The notes beneath the pieces are model-generated. The model had not been told where the DNA came from and made no database searches. It saw nothing but the letters and a program-made list of their open reading frames with translations. Made by a program: the position numbers and the translations under genes. A stretch of 64,000 bases of DNA from Methylorubrum salsuginis (lineage in GTDB: Bacteria > Pseudomonadota > Alphaproteobacteria > Rhizobiales > Beijerinckiaceae). The stretch spans positions 186,001-250,000 of the forward strand of contig NZ_FOSV01000002.1 of the NCBI RefSeq assembly GCF_900114375.1. Direction: 5' to 3'. Of this stretch, positions 50,201 through 57,257 are shown in pieces. Every line of letters starts with the position of its first letter. Positions within the stretch are counted from its first letter, which is position 1.

Positions 50201-50270
50201 GCGTTGAGCGAAGCAAGAAGAAGCCCCGCGGCCGGTGTGGCCGCGGGGCATCACAAAAGACGACGAAAAA

Positions 50271-51851
50271 CTACGCCAGACCGAGCTTCTGCGCCAGGCC
50301 GATGCGCTGGAGCTTGCCGGTCGCGCCCTTGGGGATCTCGTCGAGGATCAGGATCTTGGCCGGGACCTTGAAGGCGGCGAGCCGCTCCGAGGCGAAGCCC
50401 TTGATGTCCTTCTCGGCGGCGTGGACGCCTTCGCGCAGCACGATCGCGGCGGCGACGTCCTCGCCGAGCTTGTCGTGCGGCATCGCGAAGGTGACGCATT
50501 GCGACACCGCCGGATGGTCCATCAGGATTTCGTCGACCTCGCGCGGCGAGATCTTCTCGCCGCCGCGGTTGATGATCTCCTTGAGGCGTCCGGTGATCGA
50601 GAGATAGCCCTCGGGCGAGAGCGTGCCTTGGTCGCCGGTGCGGAACCAGCCCTGCCGGGTGAAGGCCTCGGCGTTGGCTTTGTCGTTGTTCTCGTAGCCC
50701 TTCATCACGTTGTCGCCGCGAATGACGATCTCGCCGGTCTCGCCTGCCGGCACCGGCTCGCCGGCGAGATCGACGATGGCGATCTCCGGGCCCGCCGCGA
50801 GGCCGACCGAGCCGGCGTAATGCGGCTTGGGCGGCAGCGGGTTCGAGGCCATCTGGTGAGCGGCCTCGGTCATGCCGTAGGCCTCGATGACGGGGGCCGA
50901 GAACGTCTCCTCCAACTCCTTCATCACCTGCGGCGGCAGGGAGGAGGACGAGGAGCGGATGAAGCGCAGCGGGTTGCGGGCGATGATCTCGGCATTGCGC
51001 CCGGCGCGGCCCAGGATCGCCTGATGCATCGTCGGCACACCGGTGTACCAAGTGGGGCGCACCTCATCCATCCAGGCGAAGAACTTCAGCGCGTTGAAGC
51101 CCGGCGTGCAGGAGACCTGACCGCCCGCCGAGAGCGGGGCCAGGATGCCGGCGATCAGGCCGTGGATGTGGAACAGCGGCATGATGTTGAGGCCGCGATC
51201 CTCCGCCGTGAATTGCAGCGCGGTGCGGATGTTGCGGGCCGAGGCGCAGACATTGGTCTGCGTCAGCGGCACGATCTTGGGCCGCGAGGTGGTGCCGGAG
51301 GTGTGCAGCACCAGCGCGATGTCTTCCGAAGCCGCCGGGCCGCCCTTGGCCGTGGGCTCGGCGGCCTCGTCGGCGAAGGCCAGCGTGAAGCTTCCCGCGC
51401 CCTCTTCGGGGGTCGGCTTCAGGCGGGCGACCGGCAGGCCGAGCTTTTCGGCCACCGCCGCAGCGGGCGTCGCCGAGCCGTCGGCGGCGATCAGCAGCTT
51501 GGCGTTGAGATCGGTGAGGTAGAACTCGAACTCGTCGGCCTTGTAGCTCGGATTGAGCGGGGCCGAGGTGGTGCCCGCGGCGACCGCGATGAAGGCGGCG
51601 GCCATCTCCGGCCCGTTCGGCAGCACGATCGCGACCCGGTCGCCGCGGCCGATGCCGCGGGCGTTGAGTTCGGCGACCGTGCGGTCGGTGAGCGCGCGGA
51701 GCGCCTGGAAGGTCAGCGGCACGCCGCCGGGGCTCGACAGGGCGGTGGCCGCGTCGTCACCGGCCCGGATCAGGTCGTAGAGGGTCGTGGCGGCCACGGG
51801 GGTCTCCTTGGCGTCGAGGGGGGAAGAGGCGGAATCGTCGGGCATACGCAT
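50271..51851 (-). CDS. AMP-forming acyl-CoA synthetase, possibly oxalate-CoA ligase
   Basis: A 526-residue ANL-family enzyme. The AMP motif is VLHTSGTTSRPKIVPLTQTN; others are PLFHIHGLIAGILAPL, EAYGMTEAAHQMASNPLPPK and GWFRTGDQGTLSPEGYLSIT, with the catalytic Lys in PKGATGKLQRIGLAQ. The overall pattern resembles the Pcs60/AAE3 group, which activates oxalate. AGGAAG lies 9 bp before the ATG at 51851. Only 4 bp separates it from the PanE-like gene, which supports a joint function. Substrate is inferred. Confidence 0.85.
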   Translation of the reverse strand: MRMPDDSASSPLDAKETPVAATTLYDLIRAGDDAATALSSPGGVPLTFQALRALTDRTVAELNARGIGRGDRVAIVLPNGPEMAAAFIAVAAGTTSAPLNPSYKADEFEFYLTDLNAKLLIAADGSATPAAAVAEKLGLPVARLKPTPEEGAGSFTLAFADEAAEPTAKGGPAASEDIALVLHTSGTTSRPKIVPLTQTNVCASARNIRTALQFTAEDRGLNIMPLFHIHGLIAGILAPLSAGGQVSCTPGFNALKFFAWMDEVRPTWYTGVPTMHQAILGRAGRNAEIIARNPLRFIRSSSSSLPPQVMKELEETFSAPVIEAYGMTEAAHQMASNPLPPKPHYAGSVGLAAGPEIAIVDLAGEPVPAGETGEIVIRGDNVMKGYENNDKANAEAFTRQGWFRTGDQGTLSPEGYLSITGRLKEIINRGGEKISPREVDEILMDHPAVSQCVTFAMPHDKLGEDVAAAIVLREGVHAAEKDIKGFASERLAAFKVPAKILILDEIPKGATGKLQRIGLAQKLGLA

Positions 51852-51855
51852 CGGG

Positions 51856-52863
51856 TCACGCTTCCTGGATCGCGAGGCGCCCGTTGGCGCGCTCCAGGCT
51901 CTGGGCGAGCAGGCGCATCAGGGCGAAGACGGTGTCGATGTGCGGCGTCGGCGTCTGGGTGAGGCGGCCGAGTTCGATCACCGAACCCACCAGCGCTTCC
52001 AGCTCGATCGGACGACCGGCCTCGACATCCTGCAGCATCGAGGTCTTGTGCGGGCCGACCTTCTCGGCGCCCGCGATGCGCTTCTCGATGCCGAGCCGGA
52101 AGGTGACGCCGAGCCGATTCGCGATGGTCTCGGCCTCGCGCATCATCTCGGCGGCGATCGCCCGGGTGTCGGGGAAGCGGCAGATGTCCTCGAGCGTCGC
52201 GTGGGTCAGCGCGGAGATCGGGTTGAAGCTGAGATTGCCCCACAGCTTGAGCCAGATCTCGGCGCGGATGTCGCTGGTGACCGGCGCGCGAAAGCCCGCC
52301 TTGGCGAGACGCTGCGACAAAGCCAGCACGCGCTCGGACTTCGAGCCGTCGAGTTCGCCGAGGCCGAAGCGGTTGCCCTCGATCACCTTCACGGTACCGG
52401 GATCGGTCAGTACGGTCGCCGGATACACCACCGAGCCGATGACGTGCTTCGGATCGAGGTTATCGGCGATGAGGCCGCCCGGATCGGCGCTCTCCAGACG
52501 GGTGCCGGCGTGCTCGCCGCCGTGCCCGCCCAGGAAGTACCACCACGGAATGCCGTTCTGCATCGTCACCACGACGGTGTCGGGGCCGATCAGGTGCTTG
52601 ATGTCGGCCGCGATGGGGCCGACCTGATGCGCCTTGACGGTGAGCAGCACGATGTCGTGGACGCCCGCCTCCTGCATCGAGCGGGTCGCCTTCACGGACT
52701 TCGAGTGGATCTCGGTGCCGTCCTCCTCGATCAGGCGCATGCCGTTCTCGCGGATCGCGTCCGCGTTGGAGCGGGCGATGAAGGTCACGTCCTCGCCGGC
52801 CTCCGCCAGCCTGACCCCGAGATAGCCGCCGATGGCGCCGGCGCCGACGATCGCGATGCTCAT
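51856..52863 (-). CDS. PanE-family reductase (ketopantoate / oxalyl-CoA reductase-like)
   Basis: A 335-residue NADP-dependent reductase. The Rossmann fingerprint is MSIAIVGAGAIGGYLGVRLA; later motifs are VLLTVKAHQVGPIAADIKHL and MQNGIPWWYFLGGHGGEHAG, with the catalytic Lys/Asn region WLKLWGNLSFNPISALTHAT. PanE reduces 2-dehydropantoate, but Methylobacterium extorquens has a PanE2 that reduces oxalyl-CoA to glyoxylate. A paired acyl-CoA synthetase supports PanE2 here; panE proper would not need one. An ATG at 52872 is an alternative start. Confidence 0.83.
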   Translation of the reverse strand: MSIAIVGAGAIGGYLGVRLAEAGEDVTFIARSNADAIRENGMRLIEEDGTEIHSKSVKATRSMQEAGVHDIVLLTVKAHQVGPIAADIKHLIGPDTVVVTMQNGIPWWYFLGGHGGEHAGTRLESADPGGLIADNLDPKHVIGSVVYPATVLTDPGTVKVIEGNRFGLGELDGSKSERVLALSQRLAKAGFRAPVTSDIRAEIWLKLWGNLSFNPISALTHATLEDICRFPDTRAIAAEMMREAETIANRLGVTFRLGIEKRIAGAEKVGPHKTSMLQDVEAGRPIELEALVGSVIELGRLTQTPTPHIDTVFALMRLLAQSLERANGRLAIQEA

Positions 52864-53063
52864 GTCTCTCATCCGTGTTTCGCGGGAAAAGCCCCTCTCG
52901 GGCTCGTCCGCGTGATGGTCGTTCAGGACGGCCCGCGGGTTCGTCGCTCCGCGGGCCGTCCGCCTCTACAAGTGCCTTGGCCGTCCCGCAGTGCCCTCAC
53001 CGGGGCGGCGTGACCGCCGTTGCGCGCACACGGTTCGGTGCGTCCGATGTTCGGGCCGATGCT

Positions 53064-53840
53064 CTAATCGAACCGGTTCGTCAGCGTGCCGATGCCGTCG
53101 ATCACGACCTCCACCGTCGCGCCCTTCGGAATTGGCCCGGAGCCGACCGAGGTGCCGCAGGCGATGAGGTCGCCGGGCTCCAGGGTCATCCCCTGAGAGA
53201 GGAGCGAGACCAGCCGGGCCACCGGCATCAGCATGTCGCTGATCGGGAAGTTCTGGCGCTCGCGGCCGTTCACCAGGGTCCGCACGGTCAAGGTCTCGGG
53301 ATCGAGGCCGGTGGCGACGACGGGTCCGAACGGACCGAACCCGTCGAGGCCCTTGGCCCGCGCCCATTGGGTGAAGCTCGCATCCGCCTTCAGGATCGCG
53401 GCCGAGGTCACGTCGTTGATGCAGGTGAAGCCGAAGACGTGGTCCATCGCCTCGGCCTCGGAGACGTCGCGGGCGGCCTTGCCGATCACGATCGCGAGTT
53501 CGCCCTCGTAGAGCGCCCGGCCCGAAGCCTCCGGCACCGGAATGGTCGCCCCCGACGGGCGATAGGTGTTGGCCGGCTTGATCAGGAACAGGGGCGCCTC
53601 GGGCCGGGACAGCTCCAGCTTCTCGGCGAGCGCCCCGAAATTGTTCCACAGGGCGATCAGCTTCGAGGGCCGGCACGGCAGGTCGAGCGTCACCTCGGCG
53701 AGCGGCAGCGTCCGCCCCGTCTCGGTCGGCGCGCCGAACAGGTCGCCTTCGAACACCGTGATGGTCTCGCCGTCGAGGCGGCCGAAGCCGGCCGCGCCAT
53801 CGTGGCGGAAGCCGATCCAGCGGGTCACGGTCGCGCTCAT
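53064..53840 (-). CDS. Fumarylacetoacetate hydrolase family protein
   Basis: A 258-residue FAH-fold enzyme. Metal-binding motifs are ALYEGELAIVIGKAARDVSE and VFGFTCINDVTSA, followed by GPFGPVVATGLDPETLTVRT and GDLIACGTSVGSGPIPKGA. Members hydrolyse or decarboxylate small dicarbonyl acids such as oxaloacetate or acylpyruvates. It lies about 200 bp upstream of the PanE-like gene on the same strand. The real substrate is unknown. Confidence 0.87.
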   Translation of the reverse strand: MSATVTRWIGFRHDGAAGFGRLDGETITVFEGDLFGAPTETGRTLPLAEVTLDLPCRPSKLIALWNNFGALAEKLELSRPEAPLFLIKPANTYRPSGATIPVPEASGRALYEGELAIVIGKAARDVSEAEAMDHVFGFTCINDVTSAAILKADASFTQWARAKGLDGFGPFGPVVATGLDPETLTVRTLVNGRERQNFPISDMLMPVARLVSLLSQGMTLEPGDLIACGTSVGSGPIPKGATVEVVIDGIGTLTNRFD

Positions 53841-54198
53841 CGGCTGGGTGCCGTAATGGCGGAAATGTCGAGCGGGGCGGCGTCAGCGGCCATCGAGCTG
53901 TCCCTGATCCTCTCGTTTCGGCGCCGTCGGCGTGCCGAATCTCTGCGAACGGCCGGACGCTATGCCGGCCGGTATTTTGGATACAGCATCCTTGACCCAT
54001 CGAGCCGCGAAGGTTGACTGGAAAATATTTGGCCGGTGCGCAGAAATTTTTTGAAGCAGAGGGCGCGGCTCGAGCCCGATGCGGATCGCGCAGGCCAGGG
54101 ATGCCCGTAACCTATGCTTGGAACCAATGGCCGCGCCCACCGTTCCGCTTGCCGAAGGCGCCGTAATCCGGCGCACAGCCAACGAAGGGAGACATCCG
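53841..54198. other. Intergenic space before csbD
   Basis: 358 bp without a gene. It carries the promoter of the FAH-family gene on the minus strand, near 53970-54030 an AT-rich stretch, and the EcfG-type promoter of csbD at 54120-54144. Confidence 0.5.
54120..54144 (+). promoter_or_regulatory. EcfG-type general stress promoter
   Basis: GGAAC (54120-54124), 16 bp, then CGTT (54141-54144). This is the exact GGAAC-N16/17-CGTT pattern of the alphaproteobacterial general stress sigma factor EcfG, about 55 bp upstream of csbD, a typical regulon member. Confidence 0.7.
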
Positions 54199-54402
54199 AT
54201 GAGCAGCACCACCGACAAGCTCAAGGGCCTCGCCAACGAAGCTGCCGGCAACATCAAGCAGTCCGTCGGCAAGGTAACCGGCAACGAGAAGCTTCAGGCC
54301 GAAGGCAAGGCGCAGGAAGTCGAAGGCAAGACCCAGCGCACCGTCGGCGAAGCCAAGGACGGCGTGAAGAACGCCGCCGACAAGATCAAGCGCAGCATCT
54401 GA
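54199..54402 (+). CDS. CsbD family stress protein
   Basis: A 67-residue hydrophilic helical protein starting MSSTTDKLKGLANEAAGNIK. Repeated GxxKxxxG-type motifs and a Lys/Glu-rich sequence fit CsbD-like proteins, which are induced by general stress. The ATG at 54199 has AAGGGAGA upstream. A Rho-independent terminator follows. Confidence 0.88.
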   Translation: MSSTTDKLKGLANEAAGNIKQSVGKVTGNEKLQAEGKAQEVEGKTQRTVGEAKDGVKNAADKIKRSI

Positions 54403-54431
54403 TCCGTAAGGGTTTCAGGTTCTGACAACCG

Positions 54432-54468
54432 GAGCCGCACCCCTGCCGGGTGCGGCTCTTTCTTTTCC
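54432..54468 (+). terminator. csbD Rho-independent terminator
   Basis: 11-bp perfect stem GAGCCGCACCC / GGGTGCGGCTC with a 5-nt loop, followed by TTTCTTTTCC. Confidence 0.9.
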
Positions 54469-54507
54469 GGCGCCGATCCGAGCGCCTCACCATCGGAGAA
54501 CACTTCA

Positions 54508-54891
54508 ATGAATCGTGATCAGATCGAAGGCGGCATTCGCAACATCAGGGGCCGTGGACGCAGCGCGCTCGGCGCCGTGACCGGTCGCGCCCGGCCGCAG
54601 GTCGAGGGCGCCTACGAGCAGGTCGCCGGCGTCGCGCAATCGACCTACGGCCGAATCCATGCCCAGGCCGAGGGGCTGCACCGCGACGGGCGCCACTTCG
54701 CCGACGAGGCCGTGAGCCGCGGCCGCTCGCTGCGCGACGAGGCCACCGATCGCAGCCGCCACTACCGCAGCGAGGCCCGCCGCCAGGGCCGCGCCCTGAT
54801 CGCCCGGGCCGAGGACAACCGCGGCACCACGCTGGCCCTCGTGGCGGCGGCGGCCTTCGGCCTCGGCTGGTTGGTGAGCCGCGGGCGCTGA
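54508..54891 (+). CDS. CsbD-like N-terminus with membrane anchor
   Basis: A 127-residue protein starting MNRDQIEGGIRNIRGRGRSA, resembling the CsbD start. An Arg-rich helical middle follows (GRSLRDEATDRSRHYRSEAR), and one transmembrane helix near the C-terminus (TTLALVAAAAFGLGWLVSRG). The layout is like DUF883/ElaB-type membrane-bound stress proteins. It probably binds ribosomes or the membrane under stress; function unproven. It lies 105 bp after csbD, past its terminator. Confidence 0.72.
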   Translation: MNRDQIEGGIRNIRGRGRSALGAVTGRARPQVEGAYEQVAGVAQSTYGRIHAQAEGLHRDGRHFADEAVSRGRSLRDEATDRSRHYRSEARRQGRALIARAEDNRGTTLALVAAAAFGLGWLVSRGR

Positions 54892-54912
54892 GGCCGGTCG
54901 AGTCGCTCCCAT

Positions 54913-55003
54913 GGCCAAGTGCCGCGGCCAAGCCCCGCGGCCAAGCCCCGCGGCCAAGCCCCGCGGCCAAGCCCCGCGGCCAAGCCCCGCGGCCAAGCCC
55001 CGC
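54913..55003. repeat. 13-bp tandem repeat (7 units)
   Basis: Seven head-to-tail units of GGCCAAGCCCCGC; the first unit differs at two positions. It is followed by a palindrome CCCCGCGCGGGG (55007-55018). The 13-bp period is not a multiple of three, and it lies in the gap before the creatininase gene, so it is noncoding. Confidence 0.9.
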
Positions 55004-55092
55004 GCGCCCCGCGCGGGGCTGCCGAACGTTGACGCCGACGCCGTCTTGCCGTCCCAAGGGAGGGCGAAACGGCAGAGGCAAACCGGAAGACG

Positions 55093-55869
55093 ATGCCGGC
55101 ACGATCCTGGCTCGACCTCACGACCGAGGAAGTCCGCACCCGCGACATGGGCCGCGCCATCGCGGTGCTGCCGGTGGCGGCGGTGGAGCAGCACGGGCCG
55201 CACCTGCCGCTCGGCACAGACACCTTCATCGCGCAGGGCTATCTCGACCGGGTCGCGGCGCTCGTGCCCGAGACGCTCGACGTCTGGCTCCTGCCGGTGC
55301 AGGCGGTCGGCAAGTCGGACGAGCACGATGCCTTTCCCGGCACCCTGACGCTGACGGCCGCCACCGCGCTGACCGCCTGGACCGAGATCGGCACCGGCCT
55401 GCACCGGGCGGGTTGCCGGAAACTCGTCATCGTCTCCTCGCATGGTGGCAACAGCCCGCTGATGGACCTCGTGGCGGGCGAGCTGCGTGGCCGCTTCGGC
55501 ATGATCGCCGTGACGACCGCCTGGAGCCGCCTCGGCCTGCCCGAGGGGATGTTTCCGGAGGCCGAGATCCGCCACGGCATCCATGCCGGCGGGATCGAGA
55601 CGGCCCTGATGCTGGCCCTGCGGCCCGATCTCGTGCGCACAGACGCCATCGCGGATTTCGAGCCGCGCATGGTCGCCATGGAGCAGGATTTCTCGCTGCT
55701 GCGGGCCGGCCGGCCGGCGGCCTTCGCCTGGAAGACGCAGGACCTCCATTCCTCGGGCGCGCTCGGTGACGCACGCCTCGGCACGGCCGAGAAGGGCCGC
55801 GCCGCCCTGGAGCACGGCGCGCGCGCCTTCGTGACCCTGCTCGGCGAGATCGGCCGCTTCGAGCTGTAG
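55093..55869 (+). CDS. Creatininase family amidohydrolase
   Basis: A 258-residue metallohydrolase. Metal ligands are in AVEQHGPHLPLGTDT (Glu32, His34, Asp43) and VIVSSHGGNSPLMDL, with later GIHAGGIETALMLALRP. Creatininase-fold enzymes hydrolyse small cyclic amides; some act on riboflavin or deazaflavin-related precursors or methylated amines. Substrate not known. It begins 75 bp after the tandem-repeat palindrome. Confidence 0.87.
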   Translation: MPARSWLDLTTEEVRTRDMGRAIAVLPVAAVEQHGPHLPLGTDTFIAQGYLDRVAALVPETLDVWLLPVQAVGKSDEHDAFPGTLTLTAATALTAWTEIGTGLHRAGCRKLVIVSSHGGNSPLMDLVAGELRGRFGMIAVTTAWSRLGLPEGMFPEAEIRHGIHAGGIETALMLALRPDLVRTDAIADFEPRMVAMEQDFSLLRAGRPAAFAWKTQDLHSSGALGDARLGTAEKGRAALEHGARAFVTLLGEIGRFEL

Positions 55870-56299
55870 CGGTCTGAGGCCCGTCGCGCCGTCGCGCCGA
55901 TACGCCGCCGATCTCGATTTCCGTGGTGTCCGAGAATTGGGTGTTCGTCTGAGGCTAAGTCGCTGCGTCGGCTCTTGGGTGCATGTTATGTTGCCGGCAA
56001 TTGAATAGGGCTCAGCAGTCGAGCCTTCGATCAGGGCGCGGTTTGAGCGACGATATCTCGATTTAATCCGATGAATTCATTGCCGGGTGTTGCGGTGTTG
56101 CAAATTTACATCGACACCTCGACTCCGGCCGGTTATCCTGTTGAACGCGTGACAGGAAGCAAGACGAGCGCAATCATCGGCTCCAGATGCGGCATTCTAC
56201 TTGATGATGCTGTGTATCGGCGCCGAGACCGGCGCCGGTCGAGGATCGCATTGTCTCGCGAAGACCCGTATCGTGCTCTTGCCTACGATCGGATGTCCG
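55870..56299. other. Intergenic space before the TorF-type porin
   Basis: 430 bp, more AT-rich than the flanking genes (for example 56040-56110), with no gene, repeat or clear promoter recognised. Confidence 0.45.
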
Positions 56300-57253
56300 A
56301 TGGCGCTGCCTCACGCATGGAAAATCGCACTCCTGGCGCTCGCCGCGCCGAGCCTCGCTCGGGCCGCCGATGCACCGGCACCCTCCGCGCCGCCGGTCGA
56401 TCCGCAGGCCGTCTCGGCCACCTTCGGCTTCCGCTACGTGACCGACTACATCTCGCGCGGCATCTCGCAGACCAACCGCAATCCGGGTGCGCAGGGCTAT
56501 CTGGAGTTCCAGATGCTCGACGGCCTGTACTATGTCGGCATCGCCGGCGAGCAGGTCGATCTGCCGAACCGGCCCACCATGGAGATGGATTTCTCCGCCG
56601 GCATCCGCCCCACCTTCGGGGCGTGGAGCTTCGACCTCGGATACCTGTTCTACAATTATCCCGGCGAGCGGGCGCTCATCGGCACCGACGGCACGATCTA
56701 CACCGCCAACAACGCCGATTACTACGAGTTCGCCGGCAAGGCCGCCTACGCCGTGAACGACGCCCTGACGCTCGGCTTCAACGCCTATTACACGCCGAGC
56801 TACTTCGGCACGCATGCGCCGGGCACCTACATTTCCGGCATCGCCAAATACGTCGTCCCGGAGGGCCTGTTCGGTCTCATGCCGTCGGGTTTCCTGCTCT
56901 CGGCGGAGGTCGGCCACTACTTCATCGGCACGACGCGGGCCTCGTTCGGGCGGTTCAATCTGCCCGACTACACCTACGGCAATGTCGGCATCGCCTACAC
57001 GGCCAAGAACTTCACGCTCGATCTCCGCTACCACGACACGTCGATGAACAAGACCGAGTGCGGCCTCATCACCGCCGATCCGCGCGGCATCGCCAATGGC
57101 AGCTTCACCTCGAAGTGGTGCGGGAAGGCGATCGTCGCGACCCTATCCTTCGACGTCACCTCGAAGGACCCCGGCATCTTCGCCAGCCAGGAGACGCTCG
57201 CCCCCTCCGTGCCGGCCCGGACCAGTGACGCGGAAGGGCCGGCGGTGCGGTAG
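56300..57253 (+). CDS. TorF-family putative porin
   Basis: A 317-residue outer-membrane protein with signal peptide (ALPHAWKIALLALAAPSLARA). The family start is VSATFGFRYVTDYISRGISQ, then GYLFYNYPG and NADYYEFAGKAAYAVNDALT, as in the TorF (TIGR02001) group. Alternating aromatic beta-strands fill the rest; two Cys are at KTECGLI and SKWCGKA. Function unproven. ATG at 56300 is chosen for the signal peptide. Convergent with the regulator gene (4-bp gap). Confidence 0.82.
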   Translation: MALPHAWKIALLALAAPSLARAADAPAPSAPPVDPQAVSATFGFRYVTDYISRGISQTNRNPGAQGYLEFQMLDGLYYVGIAGEQVDLPNRPTMEMDFSAGIRPTFGAWSFDLGYLFYNYPGERALIGTDGTIYTANNADYYEFAGKAAYAVNDALTLGFNAYYTPSYFGTHAPGTYISGIAKYVVPEGLFGLMPSGFLLSAEVGHYFIGTTRASFGRFNLPDYTYGNVGIAYTAKNFTLDLRYHDTSMNKTECGLITADPRGIANGSFTSKWCGKAIVATLSFDVTSKDPGIFASQETLAPSVPARTSDAEGPAVR

Positions 57254-57257
57254 CGGC

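Noticed and set aside
54913..55003. CRISPR array
   Set aside because: The units are head to tail with no spacers, 13 bp long, and no cas genes are present.
54911..55348. Open frame running through the 13-bp tandem repeat with a 13-residue protein repeat
   Set aside because: The repeat unit is not a multiple of three, so the protein repeat only comes from three units; the frame runs into the creatininase gene in the wrong phase.
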